From NCBI GenBank assembly GCA_035536935.1, contig DATLNC010000063.1, positions 1 to 64,000 on the forward strand: 64,000 nucleotides of DNA, written 5' to 3'. Positions within the stretch are counted from its first letter, which is position 1; every line of letters starts with the position of its first letter. A model generated the notes under the pieces. The model was not told where the DNA came from. It did not search any database and saw nothing but the letters and a program-made list of their open reading frames with translations. This DNA comes from DATMER01 sp035536935 (GTDB lineage Bacteria; Acidobacteriota; Thermoanaerobaculia; Multivoradales; UBA5704). Shown one piece after another: positions 42,656 to 50,762 of the stretch. The translations under genes were made by a program, and so were the position numbers.

Positions 42656-44467
42656 ATGTCCCCCGTGGACCTCAACAGCTCCGTCGCCCATGCCGCCGAC
42701 ACCATCCACTGGGCGTTCGACGAGCACCGGCAGCGCGTGCAGGCGATCACCCGCCGCGTTCAGCAGCGGTTCGAGCGCTGCGACTGGGCGGGCATCCGCC
42801 AGGATACGGTCGAGCGCCTGGGCCTCCATTCCCGCAACGTCGACCGGATCTGCGAGGTGCTGGGCGAGCAGCTCGGCGAGCGCCTGAGGGACCGCTCCCT
42901 GTGGGCCGGCCTCAAGGAGGCCTACACCGCCACGATCCTGGGCCGCAACGACTTCGAGCTTGCCCAGACCTGGTTCAACTCCCTCTCCCGCCGGGTGTTC
43001 GGCCACGACGGCGTCGATCCCACCATCGACTTCGCCTCCGACGAGTTCCCCCTGCCGTACCACGGCTGGGAGATGGCCAGCGCGCGCATGTACGCCGTGC
43101 GGCGGGTGGATGCCGGCGTCGTACGCAAGATCCTGGAGGACGCCGGCTTCCGCGTTCCGTTCCGCGATCTCGAACGGGATGCGGCCCTGGCGGCCGGCCG
43201 CATCCGGCAGGCGCTCCGCGAGCGGTTCGGGACGGAGGAGGTCGAAGCGCTGGACATGCTGCACCCGATCTTCTTCCGCAACAAGGGGGCCTACGTGGTG
43301 GGCCGGGTGCGGCTCCGGGAGGGCGGCGTGTACATGCCCCTGCTCCTGCCGATCGCGAGCCGGGAGACCGGGCTGGAGCTGGACGCGGTCCTCCACAGCG
43401 AGGACGAGGCGAGCGTGGTGTTCAGCTTCGCCCGCTGGTACTTCCACGCCGACGTGGAGAGCCCGCGCGAGGTCATCGGCTTCCTTCAGTCGATCCTGCC
43501 GCGCAAGCGCATCGCCGAGCTCTACATCTCCCTGGGCTACACCAAGCACGGCAAGACCGAGCTCTACCGGGACCTCATGCGCCATGTGTCTGCCTCCGAG
43601 GCGTCGGAAGAGCCGTTCGTCGTCTCCGAGGGCCAGCGCGGGCTGGTGATGTCGGTGTTCGACCTGCCCTCGTACCCGTTCGTGTTCAAGATCATCAAGG
43701 ACCGTTTCCCGCCGCAGAAGACCGCCAGCCGCGAAAGGGTCCGCGAGAAGTACCGGGAGGTGCTGCAGCACGACCGCGTGGGCCGGCTGGTCGACTTCCA
43801 GGAGTACGAGCACCTGAAAATCCCCCGCGCCCGCTTCGACCCCGGCCTGCTGGAGGAGCTGCTCCAGGAATCCGCGAAGAACGTGGAGGTGCAGGGGGAC
43901 GACGTGGTGATCCGCCATGTCTACGTCGAGCGGCGCGTCATGCCTCTCGACGTCTACCTGAGGAAAGTGGACGAGGAGGACGCGCTGGCGGCGATCTCGG
44001 ACTATGGCCGCTGCATCAAGGACCTGGCCGCGGCGAACATCTTCCCCGGCGACGTCCTGCTCAAGAACTTCGGCGTCACCCGCCACGGCCGGGTGGTCTT
44101 CTACGACTACGACGAGGTGGGCCGCCTCACCGACTACCACTTCCGCCCGTTCCCCAATGCGCGCCACGACTTCGAGGAGCTTTCGTCCGAGACCTGGTTC
44201 GCGGTGGGGGAGGGCGACGTCTTCCCCGAGGAGCTCGGCCGCTTCGTGGGGTTGGAAGGAGCGCGCCGGGAGGCGTTCCTCGAGGAGCACGGCGACCTGT
44301 TCGGCGTGGGCTTCTGGCAGCGCATGCAGGAGCGCAACCTGTCGGGCGAGATCATCGAGTTCTTCCCCTACCGCGACGAGCGGCGGCTGCGCCCGCGCGG
44401 CCGCGAGGAGGGGGAGGCCGGGCGGGATTGGATGAGAGCCTCTAGTCGGCTGAGCTTCGGGGAATGA
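42656..44467 (+). CDS. aceK: Isocitrate dehydrogenase kinase/phosphatase
   Basis: A 603-residue protein matching AceK along its length: NDFELAQTWFNSLSRRVFGH, HPIFFRNKGAYVVGRV, FVFKIIKDRFPPQK (kinase ATP site), HVYVERRVMPLDVYL, LKNFGVTRHGRVVFYDYDE (metal/catalytic acids), ARHDFEELSSE. AceK phosphorylates isocitrate dehydrogenase during growth on acetate and reverses it, steering carbon into the glyoxylate shunt. Isocitrate lyase and malate synthase are not in the window, so it is a lone gene here. The first ATG follows the hairpin repeat with no ribosome site. Its last 26 bases overlap the convergent modC. Confidence 0.95.
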   Translation: MSPVDLNSSVAHAADTIHWAFDEHRQRVQAITRRVQQRFERCDWAGIRQDTVERLGLHSRNVDRICEVLGEQLGERLRDRSLWAGLKEAYTATILGRNDFELAQTWFNSLSRRVFGHDGVDPTIDFASDEFPLPYHGWEMASARMYAVRRVDAGVVRKILEDAGFRVPFRDLERDAALAAGRIRQALRERFGTEEVEALDMLHPIFFRNKGAYVVGRVRLREGGVYMPLLLPIASRETGLELDAVLHSEDEASVVFSFARWYFHADVESPREVIGFLQSILPRKRIAELYISLGYTKHGKTELYRDLMRHVSASEASEEPFVVSEGQRGLVMSVFDLPSYPFVFKIIKDRFPPQKTASRERVREKYREVLQHDRVGRLVDFQEYEHLKIPRARFDPGLLEELLQESAKNVEVQGDDVVIRHVYVERRVMPLDVYLRKVDEEDALAAISDYGRCIKDLAAANIFPGDVLLKNFGVTRHGRVVFYDYDEVGRLTDYHFRPFPNARHDFEELSSETWFAVGEGDVFPEELGRFVGLEGARREAFLEEHGDLFGVGFWQRMQERNLSGEIIEFFPYRDERRLRPRGREEGEAGRDWMRASSRLSFGE

Positions 44468-45539
44468 GATGGACGGATGTCGCTTTCACCACACAAGTCA
44501 CGGGGGTTCCCACGGCAAGCTCGAGCTCTTCGCACGACAGGCAGGTGACGAGGGATGCGAGAGAGAACCCGCAGTCCACGACGACCCGCACCAGCGGGCC
44601 CTCGGGCTGGAGGGCGGTGACATGCCCGGGAAGGTGGTTGCGGGCGCTCTCTCTGGAGGCCTTGCCGCCGCGCTGCAGGAGGACCTCTTCCGCCCGGATG
44701 CTCACGATCACGGCTGTGCCGAGCCCGCCGAGATCCGGCGCCCAAAGGCGCGCCGTGCCTACTTCCACCTCCAGGAGGCCCTCCGCCGCATGCACCACCC
44801 TGCCCGGAGCCACTGTCTCCACGCCTACGATCTCGGCAACTGAAAGATCGAGCGGCCGGCTGAATACCTCATGTACCGGACCGTCCTGGAGGATGCGCCC
44901 CTCTGCCACGACGAGCATCCGGTCCCCCAGGGCGAGCGATTCCACCCGGTCATGCGTCACGAGAAGCGTCGGGACCTGCAAATGCGAGAGGAGGCTTCGC
45001 AGCTCGCGCCGCACCAGGACCCGAGAGGAGGCATCCAGCGCGGACAGGGGCTCATCGAGCAGGAGGAGCCGTGGCTCCGTGGCGAGCGCCCGTGCGAGCG
45101 CGACCCGTTGCCGCTGGCCACCCGAGAGCTGGCAAGGATATCGCCGTGCAAGATCCTCGAGGGCAAACCTGTGCAGGAGCTCCGCGACCCTCGCGGCCCG
45201 CTCGGGACGCTTCCGCCGCATGCCATATGCGATGTTGCCCTCGACCGTGAGGTGAGGAAACAAGGCGTAGTCCTGGAAGAGATAGCCGATCGGGCGAGCT
45301 TGGGGTGGGGAGGAGATTCGCCGCTCCGTATCGAGCCAGGTGTCTGTGCCGAACCGGATCGTACCGGTCTCGGGGCGTTCCAAGCCGGCGAGGCAGCGGA
45401 GGATGGTCGTCTTCCCCGAGCCTGACGGACCGAAGAGAATGGTCACCGAAGGGGAGTCGGCGTCCAGGCTCAACTCGGCCGAGATCGAGGGCCCGCCAGG
45501 GTAGCGCTTGGTGAAGGCGGCTACCAGCTCAGCGGCCAC
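44442..45539 (-). CDS. modC: Molybdate ABC transporter ATPase
   Basis: A 365-residue ATPase with Walker A GPSGSGKTT (about 39), signature LSGGQRQRVALARAL, Walker B LLLLDEPLSALD, switch TLLVTHDR and a C-terminal TOBE/MOP-like domain (about 290-360) that in ModC binds molybdate. It powers uptake through ModB. The GTG at 45539 overlaps the end of modB by 19 bases and gives the expected N terminus. Its 3' end overlaps aceK by 26 bases on the opposite strand. Confidence 0.92.
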   Translation of the reverse strand: MAAELVAAFTKRYPGGPSISAELSLDADSPSVTILFGPSGSGKTTILRCLAGLERPETGTIRFGTDTWLDTERRISSPPQARPIGYLFQDYALFPHLTVEGNIAYGMRRKRPERAARVAELLHRFALEDLARRYPCQLSGGQRQRVALARALATEPRLLLLDEPLSALDASSRVLVRRELRSLLSHLQVPTLLVTHDRVESLALGDRMLVVAEGRILQDGPVHEVFSRPLDLSVAEIVGVETVAPGRVVHAAEGLLEVEVGTARLWAPDLGGLGTAVIVSIRAEEVLLQRGGKASRESARNHLPGHVTALQPEGPLVRVVVDCGFSLASLVTCLSCEELELAVGTPVTCVVKATSVHLIPRSSAD

Positions 45540-46198
45540 GAGGGGCGCCCCCGCCTCTGGAGACCATAGGTGAGCGCCAGTACGACCAGGGAGAGACCCA
45601 GGAGCAGAAGCGAGGTCCTCCCGGCGGACGCATAGTCGAGAGCCTGCACGTCGTCGTAGATCGAGATGGAGACGGTTCGGGTCACGCCCGGGAGATTGCC
45701 ACCCACCATGAGTACGACGCCGAATTCTCCCAGGGTGTGCGCGAAGCTCAGGACGATTCCCGTGACAATGCCCGGCCGAGAGAGCGGCAGGATGATGCGG
45801 AGAAAGGTCGCCAGTCGGGAGACGCCGAGCGACCACGAGGCTTCGACGAGGTGGCGGTCCACCCCCTTGAAGGCTGCCGCGAAGGGCTGGACGGCGAAGG
45901 GGAGGCTGTAGAGGACGGAAGCCAGGAGAAGGCCCTGGAAAGAGAACGGCAACGTCTTTCCAGTGAGGTCCTGGTAGAGCGCCCCGAGCGGGTTCCGGGG
46001 GCTCACGACGAGCAGGACGTAGAACCCGAGCACGGTCGGCGGCAGGACCAGCGGCAGTGCCACCACGGCTTCCACGAGGAACGCGAGGCGCCACCGGGAC
46101 ACGGCCAGCCAGTAAGCGATCGGGATCCCGATGAAGAACAAGAGAAGGCTCGTCCACGCGGCGAGCCGTATGCTCAATCCCACTGCCTCCCAATCCAT
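45521..46198 (-). CDS. modB: Molybdate ABC transporter permease
   Basis: The 225-residue permease has about five to six helices and the ModB/CysT signature loop HTLGEFGVVLMVGGNLPG, preceded by SWSLGVSRLATFLRIILPLSRPG, the EAA-like region that contacts the ATPase. It begins three bases after the modA stop and overlaps modC, so the three are translated together. Confidence 0.93.
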   Translation of the reverse strand: MDWEAVGLSIRLAAWTSLLLFFIGIPIAYWLAVSRWRLAFLVEAVVALPLVLPPTVLGFYVLLVVSPRNPLGALYQDLTGKTLPFSFQGLLLASVLYSLPFAVQPFAAAFKGVDRHLVEASWSLGVSRLATFLRIILPLSRPGIVTGIVLSFAHTLGEFGVVLMVGGNLPGVTRTVSISIYDDVQALDYASAGRTSLLLLGLSLVVLALTYGLQRRGRPSWPLSW

Positions 46199-46201
46199 GG
46201 T

Positions 46202-47014
46202 TTATTTCTTCGGGAGTCCGAATCCGTACTTCTTCAACAGCTCGTGTCCGGCGGGACTGAGGACGAACGAACGGAAAGACCGGGCTGCCTCGGGATCGCG
46301 AGCCCACTTGAGGATGACTCCGCCTTGATCCATCCGGGGATAGGCGTCGACCGGGATGCTCCAGAACCGCCCATCCTTCCGGAGCGAGGGGGCGACGGCG
46401 AGCGACAGGGCGATGACACCCGCCTCCGCGGCGCCGGTCTGGACGAATTGCGCGGTCTGGGCGACGTTTTCGCCGAGCACCAGCTTGTCTTTTACCGCCT
46501 CGTAGACGCCCAGGGAGCGCAGCGCCGCCACGGCAGCGCTGCCGTAGGGAGCATGCCGGGGATTGGCGATCGCGATGCGGCGCACTGCTGGGTCCTTGAG
46601 GATCGCGATGCCTCGTTCCTCGACAGCGAGAGACGAGGATCGGCTCACCCACAAGACGATGCGCCCGACGGCGTAGAGGAACTCGCTATCGGGCAGCGTC
46701 ACATCCTGTGCCACGAGCTTGTCGACGAATTGGCGGTCCGCGGAGAAGAAGACGTCGAACGGCGCGCGGTTCGAGAGCTGGGAGTAGAAGTTCCCTGATG
46801 ACCCGTAGCTTGCCGTCACGGTGATGTCGGGCCGCTCTTTGCGGAACTCGGCAATGAGCTCATCCATCGCAAACTTCAAGTCGGCCGCGGCGGCAACCCT
46901 GACCTCGCCTTTGGCGCCGGCTGCTGCAAGAGGGAGAAATCCGCTCATACAAGCGAGGACAAAGAGTCCGAAGACCAGGATTCCTTGAATCCGGCGTTCT
47001 TGGCTGTTGGTCAT
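46202..47014 (-). CDS. modA: Molybdate-binding periplasmic protein
   Basis: The 270-residue precursor has a signal peptide (VFGLFVLACMSGFLPLAAAG) and the ModA pattern VAAAADLKFAMDELIAEF, TASYGSSGNFYSQL, PFDVFFSADRQFVDKL and a late tract on Ala/Val-rich strands. Ser residues of the SSG loop and the early AAADL turn are typical oxyanion ligands. It captures molybdate or tungstate for ModBC. This fits the molybdenum-storage-like pair at 18.5-20.2 kb, although the two loci lie 24 kb apart. TATAAT is seven bases before the ATG, suggesting a leaderless transcript in addition to read-through from the upstream MBL gene. Confidence 0.93.
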   Translation of the reverse strand: MTNSQERRIQGILVFGLFVLACMSGFLPLAAAGAKGEVRVAAAADLKFAMDELIAEFRKERPDITVTASYGSSGNFYSQLSNRAPFDVFFSADRQFVDKLVAQDVTLPDSEFLYAVGRIVLWVSRSSSLAVEERGIAILKDPAVRRIAIANPRHAPYGSAAVAALRSLGVYEAVKDKLVLGENVAQTAQFVQTGAAEAGVIALSLAVAPSLRKDGRFWSIPVDAYPRMDQGGVILKWARDPEAARSFRSFVLSPAGHELLKKYGFGLPKK

Positions 47015-47021
47015 GGCGGGG

Positions 47022-47027
47022 ATTATA
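47022..47027 (-). promoter_or_regulatory. -10 box of a probable leaderless promoter (modA)
   Basis: The minus strand reads TATAAT followed by seven bases (CCCCGCC) and the modA ATG. No ribosome site is present. I see no ModE-type palindrome in the 33-base gap. Confidence 0.55.
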
Positions 47028-47047
47028 AGCGCGCCCCCGCTCGCGTT

Positions 47048-47854
47048 TCAGGCGAGGTGATCCGCGAGCAGCGACTCGATCAGATTGCGGTGGGAAAAAT
47101 CCCCGAAGCTGGCCCAGGAGAGAAAGCCGTCCCGGCCGAGGAGCCGGAGGGCGATGTCGTCCGTCGTATGGCCCTGCTCCCGCAGCTCGCGCGCCTGGCC
47201 GGCGAGATCCTCCCAGAATCGGATCTTGCGGGCCAGCCGCTCCGGTGCGTGCTCCAGGATTCCGGCATGATCGCAGATGAGGATCTCCGGCTTCAGCTCC
47301 AGCACCCGGCGGAGTGAGGCGATGTGCTCCCGGGCATCCTCGATCCGTCGCAGGTAACGGACTTTCTCATGGACGTAGAGGTCGCCCGAGAACAGCCAGC
47401 GCCGCTCCTCGTCGAACAGGCAGACATGGGTCATCGCGTGCCCCGGCGTGGGGATCACCCGCAGCCGGCAGCCGTCCCCCTCGATCCAGTCGCCCAGCGG
47501 CTCGGCGCGGAAGCGGCGGGGCGTGGTCCAGATCGCCTTGCGGTACAAGGGCATGCGCAGGCCCTCGGCGAGGATCGGCACGGCAGGGGCCGGCGCATGG
47601 ACCGGCAATTTCAGCTTCTCCTGGAGCGCCGCGGCGCCGCCGACATGATCTTCATGATGATGGGTGAGGACCACCCGCCGGATCTCGGGATGTTCCCGGC
47701 ACCAATCCACGAGCTGGCCGGCGGCGGTCGGGGGGCCCGAATCGATCAGGAGGCCGCTGCAGGCATAGGCCGAAACTTCGTACAGCGGCCGGCCGAACAG
47801 GGTCCGGGCCATGCGAAGGCGGGTAATCGGGCCGTGCTGGCTGATGCGGAACAC
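47048..47854 (-). CDS. MBL-fold metallo-hydrolase
   Basis: A 268-residue metallo-beta-lactamase-fold protein: zinc motif THHHEDHVGG (about 64-73), TPGHAMTHVCLFDEERRWLFSGDL with the bridging Asp, and a later ICDHAG His. A C-terminal helical domain resembles LACTB2/glyoxalase-II-like hydrolases. The start is GTG, overlapping the preceding methyltransferase stop by one base (TAGTG). Substrate unknown, probably a thioester or phosphodiester. Confidence 0.88.
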   Translation of the reverse strand: MFRISQHGPITRLRMARTLFGRPLYEVSAYACSGLLIDSGPPTAAGQLVDWCREHPEIRRVVLTHHHEDHVGGAAALQEKLKLPVHAPAPAVPILAEGLRMPLYRKAIWTTPRRFRAEPLGDWIEGDGCRLRVIPTPGHAMTHVCLFDEERRWLFSGDLYVHEKVRYLRRIEDAREHIASLRRVLELKPEILICDHAGILEHAPERLARKIRFWEDLAGQARELREQGHTTDDIALRLLGRDGFLSWASFGDFSHRNLIESLLADHLA

Positions 47855-48468
47855 TAGTTGCGGACCGCAGTCCCCCCGTAGAGGGACATGATCACCCGCG
47901 GCCCGGGGACCTCGAAGCGGTCGAGCCGCTCGATCCGGAAGCCGGCCTCGCCGAGGAGGCGGTCGGGCTCGCGGTTCAGATGGCAGCCGCCGGCCAGCAG
48001 CCTCTGGACCGGATCGAGCCGGTCCTGCCAGCGGGAGATCCGTGGATACTCCGAGCGCCCATGCTCGAGAAATCGGAAGACCCCGCCGGGCCGGAGCACG
48101 CGGCGGACCTCGCGGAGGGCCTTCTCCGCGTCGGGGATGGTGCAGAGGGAGAACGAAGAGATCACCTGGTCCACGGAGCCGTCGGGGAGGGGGATGACCT
48201 CGGCGGTCCTGCCCGTCCGCTCCACGGGGAAGGGCGCCCGGCCGATCGTGGGCTGGGCGATCTTCCAGGCCGCGTCAGCCGGCTCGACCGCGTAGAGCTT
48301 GCGGACCTTCTGCGAGAGATGCGGGACGTTGAGGCCCGAGCCGAACCCGATTTCCAGCACCTCGCCCTCCGCCCCACACAGATACTCCGACCTCACCTCC
48401 TGAAACTCCTCCCCCCGCAGCGCGGCGTGAACGAAGTAGGGGAGGATGCGGTTTTTCCAGAGGGCCAT
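47854..48468 (-). CDS. Class I SAM-dependent methyltransferase (UbiE-like)
   Basis: A 204-residue methyltransferase: motif I VLEIGFGSGLNVPHL (about 37-51), VEPADAAWKIA, PLPDGSVDQVISSFSLCTIPD (motif IV region) and LRPGGVFRFLEHGRS. Similar proteins methylate small molecules or phospholipids; the substrate is unknown. The ATG at 48468 lacks a ribosome site, and TAAGAT lies ten bases upstream. It heads a run of minus-strand genes through the MBL hydrolase to modABC. Confidence 0.88.
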   Translation of the reverse strand: MALWKNRILPYFVHAALRGEEFQEVRSEYLCGAEGEVLEIGFGSGLNVPHLSQKVRKLYAVEPADAAWKIAQPTIGRAPFPVERTGRTAEVIPLPDGSVDQVISSFSLCTIPDAEKALREVRRVLRPGGVFRFLEHGRSEYPRISRWQDRLDPVQRLLAGGCHLNREPDRLLGEAGFRIERLDRFEVPGPRVIMSLYGGTAVRN

Positions 48469-48478
48469 GGCGGCTCCG

Positions 48479-48484
48479 ATCTTA
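48479..48484 (-). promoter_or_regulatory. -10 box of a probable leaderless promoter (methyltransferase)
   Basis: The minus strand reads TAAGAT ten bases before the ATG at 48468. It borders the tandem repeat array. Confidence 0.35.
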
Positions 48485-48501
48485 TCTCCCCTCCCCGCGC
48501 C

Positions 48502-48688
48502 GGGTAGACCCCTCTCCCCCGGGTAGACCCCTCTCCCCGTCGGGTAGACCCCTCTCCCCGTCGGGTAGACCCCTCTCCCCGTCGGGTAGATCCCTCTCCC
48601 CGTCGGGTAGATGCCTCTCCCCGCCGGGTAGATGCCTCTCCCCGTTGGGTAGATGCCTCTCCCCGTTGGGTAGACCCCTCTCCCCGCC
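48502..48688. repeat. Tandem array of nine 19-21-base units, GGGTAGAcccctctccccgtc
   Basis: One 19-base and eight 21-base units start at 48502, 48521, 48542, 48563, 48584, 48605, 48626, 48647 and 48668. Each begins GGGTAGA and ends in CTCTCCCCG plus two variable bases; changes are clustered (ACC to ATC to ATG), which points to stepwise duplication. There are no spacers, so it is not CRISPR. It fills most of the 328-base gap between two divergent genes and shares its core word with 11600-11838. Confidence 0.9.
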
Positions 48689-48708
48689 GTATGGGCCCTC
48701 TAGATGAT

Positions 48709-48747
48709 GGGTAGCCATGGCTACCCGTCGGGTAGACCCGTCTACCC
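48709..48747. promoter_or_regulatory. Two adjacent 18-base perfect palindromes built on GGGTAG
   Basis: GGGTAGCCATGGCTACCC (48709-48726) and GGGTAGACCCGTCTACCC (48730-48747; GGGTAGAC-cc-GTCTACCC) lie side by side, about 50 bases before the start of the HTH regulator gene. The position and symmetry suit operators bound by a dimeric regulator, possibly the product of that gene. Confidence 0.55.
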
Positions 48748-48782
48748 AGCGCCCGGCAACGCAGTACGAGCGACGAGCGCCG

Positions 48783-48788
48783 TATACT
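48783..48788 (+). promoter_or_regulatory. -10 box of a probable leaderless promoter (HTH regulator)
   Basis: TATACT followed by CCCGGGCC and the ATG at 48797. The same TATACTCCCGG string precedes the gene at 63335. Confidence 0.5.
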
Positions 48789-48796
48789 CCCGGGCC

Positions 48797-49171
48797 ATGA
48801 GCGAAGAGCCTCGCGACCGGTATGAGGAGGAGGCGCTGCGCCTGGTGAGGGTGCTCGCCTCCCTGGCCAGGGAGAAACGCGTGTCCGTGCGCTCGCTGGA
48901 GAAGAAGATGGGCGTGGGCGATTCCGTGTTCGCCAAGGTGCTGCGGGGGAGGATCACCCCCCAGGTGCGGCACGTGCTGATGATCGCCGACGCCCTGGAG
49001 GTCGGCTGGCCGGAGCTTTTCGCGCGGGCCTACGGGCTCTCCCTGCCCAGGCCGCCGCGCGCGGCGGCGCCGGCCGACCTGGAGGAGCACATGGTCGGGC
49101 TCCTGCTCCGGCTCGGAGTCATCGACGCCGAGACCGCGCGCCGCGCCCTGTCCTCAACCGTGCAGGAGTAG
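48797..49171 (+). CDS. Small HTH (Xre/Cro-like) regulator
   Basis: A 124-residue protein with a helix-turn-helix domain of the Cro/CI type (VRSLEKKMGVGDSVFAKVLRG, about 36-56, then TPQVRHVLMIADAL) and a short C-terminal helical part. The ATG at 48797 is chosen because it follows the -10 box at the leaderless distance; upstream in-frame ATGs would lie within the palindromes. Its last 18 bases overlap the convergent TPR gene. The palindromes just upstream may be its own operators. Confidence 0.78.
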   Translation: MSEEPRDRYEEEALRLVRVLASLAREKRVSVRSLEKKMGVGDSVFAKVLRGRITPQVRHVLMIADALEVGWPELFARAYGLSLPRPPRAAAPADLEEHMVGLLLRLGVIDAETARRALSSTVQE

Positions 49172-50473
49172 CTCGTCGAAGCGCCTGCCCGGATTGTCCT
49201 GGACCTGCTCGATATAGTCGCGGACGGTGCGCGTCGCCCGTACCGTCGCCACCTGGTTGGCGCACAGCACCTCGTACAACATCAGCGCCTGGACCGCTTG
49301 CGGATCGACCGCGTGCTCCTCAAACCGGGCGAGGATGTCGCCGGCCAGCCGGTGGATCTCTTTGCCCTGGCGCAGCATCACCTCCGCCTGGTCGAGGCCG
49401 GCCACGGCCGCGACGTACGCCAGCTTGTGCTCCAGGAACCCGTACCGCACCTCGGCCAGCACCATCTCCGCATCCTTCAGCCGGCCGCGCCCGGCGAGGA
49501 TCTTGGCTTCCACCCAGCGCAGCCGCAGCAGGTTGAGCGGATCGCCCGCGAACTTCCGGCGCAGGTCGCTCGCCAGAAGCAGCTTGCCGGCTTCGACATA
49601 GCTCGCGGCTCCGACAAGGGCGTTCAGAAGGCAGTGATGCGCGGCAGCCACGAGCTGCGCATCACGAGCGGCATCCATGAGAGCGATGGCCTTTCTGTGG
49701 CAGCGGATCGCCTCTCGGGGCTTCTTGTCGATCTCCAGGATGATCCCTCTGCTCATCATCGCCCGGCCGGCAAGGTGGCGCTCGCCGATCTTCAAGTAGG
49801 CCCGGTAGACCCGGCCGAGGAGCCGGCTGGCCTCGTCGAGCCACCGCTGGTCCTTGCGGAGAGAGGCTTCAAGGTCGTCGATGCGCGCCGCGAGCTTGGG
49901 ATCGCCAGTGCCCTGCTCGCAGAGCGAGCGCGCCGTCTCCAGCGCCTCCTCGGCTTCCTGGAACCCCTCGTTGACGCGGTAGGCGTTGCCGAGCTCGGCC
50001 CAGACCCGCGCCCTCAGGTCGAAGTGCAGCGCCTCGCCGTAGCGGACCGGATGGCCTGTCTCCTCCACCGCAAACCGGGCGGCTTTGGCAAGACGGAGCA
50101 TCTCCCTGGGATCGCGGTAGCGGAGCTCGAAGGCGAGCTGGAGAAGCACCTCCACGTGGACCATCTGGAAGGACCTGTACTCGGGCCACGTCAGTTCTCC
50201 GAAGGTCCTTTCCCGCAGCATGGAGACGCCGCTCTCGCGGCGCTCCTTGTCCCGCTGCAGCCGGGGCTCGAGCCGGCGCACTGCCCGCCTCGCCCGCGTG
50301 ATGCAGGCGTCGTAGACCTTCTCCAGTTCCGGAGCGGGAGCCGCCGCCGCGGTCAACCGGCTCCGGCATTCCGCGCAGCCCCCGAGCAGATGCCGGGTGA
50401 CCCGGTGCAGGTCGCCAGCAGCCAGCTCGCCGGTCAGGAAGGCCGCGACGTCGAGATCCGAAAGGCAGTCCAT
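49154..50473 (-). CDS. Zinc-finger/TPR-type helical protein
   Basis: A 439-residue protein. The N terminus carries an anti-sigma-like zinc motif, H-x4-C-x2-C in RHLLGGCAECRSRL (about 28-41), and the rest is a helical repeat array of the TPR type (AELGNAYRVNEGFQEAEEAL; SRLLGRVYRAYLKIGERHLAG; SYVEAGKLLLAS). The start at 50473 is preferred over an ATG 39 bases upstream because GGGGAGG lies directly before it. Such proteins are cytoplasmic scaffolds and often sit next to HTH regulators; here the HTH gene converges on it with an 18-base overlap. Function unknown. Confidence 0.78.
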   Translation of the reverse strand: MDCLSDLDVAAFLTGELAAGDLHRVTRHLLGGCAECRSRLTAAAAPAPELEKVYDACITRARRAVRRLEPRLQRDKERRESGVSMLRERTFGELTWPEYRSFQMVHVEVLLQLAFELRYRDPREMLRLAKAARFAVEETGHPVRYGEALHFDLRARVWAELGNAYRVNEGFQEAEEALETARSLCEQGTGDPKLAARIDDLEASLRKDQRWLDEASRLLGRVYRAYLKIGERHLAGRAMMSRGIILEIDKKPREAIRCHRKAIALMDAARDAQLVAAAHHCLLNALVGAASYVEAGKLLLASDLRRKFAGDPLNLLRLRWVEAKILAGRGRLKDAEMVLAEVRYGFLEHKLAYVAAVAGLDQAEVMLRQGKEIHRLAGDILARFEEHAVDPQAVQALMLYEVLCANQVATVRATRTVRDYIEQVQDNPGRRFDELLLHG

Positions 50474-50575
50474 CCGCTCCTCCCCGTTTCGCTGTACGTG
50501 AAGCTCGCGCATTATCGCACGAATCGGTTACGAGCCGGGGCCCAAACGGCGGGCGTGGCCCCTGGGATTGGCGGT

Positions 50576-50716
50576 TTTCCCTGGGTGCGCTGGCGTCCCG
50601 CCGGCTTGTCCGGATGAATCGGCGGAACGCCGGCAATTGTCTCTGCCCTGCACAAAGGCCGGGCCTTCGGCCCAATGTCTTAGGATGCCGGCGAGACGCC
50701 AGCGGTCCCAGGGAAA
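50576..50716. repeat. Long imperfect inverted repeat (GCTGGCGTC/GACGCCAGC type)
   Basis: The arms 50576-50605 and 50687-50716 match at 27 of 30 positions and share GCTGGCGTC and CGCCGGC blocks; the loop holds another short GGCCGGGCCTTCGGCCC hairpin. In translation the right arm gives AGETPAVPGKA-like peptides, a look I associate with repeats scattered through many soil-bacterial genomes. It fills the 289-base gap between the TPR gene and the small secreted gene, together with a little unremarkable sequence. Confidence 0.7.
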
Positions 50717-50762
50717 GCCCGCCGCCCGCCCGGGAGGGGGCAAGCCCCTCCCCTACACCTAG

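Noticed and set aside
48502..48688. CRISPR array
   Set aside because: Units are contiguous 21-mers with no spacers and no cas genes nearby. The island at 23571 has copies in both orientations with irregular spacing and is likewise not CRISPR.
48482..49090. A repeat protein (GERGLPD units) on the minus strand
   Set aside because: The 21-base period keeps the frame open, but there is no credible start, and it overlaps the HTH gene. The array is better explained as DNA repeats.
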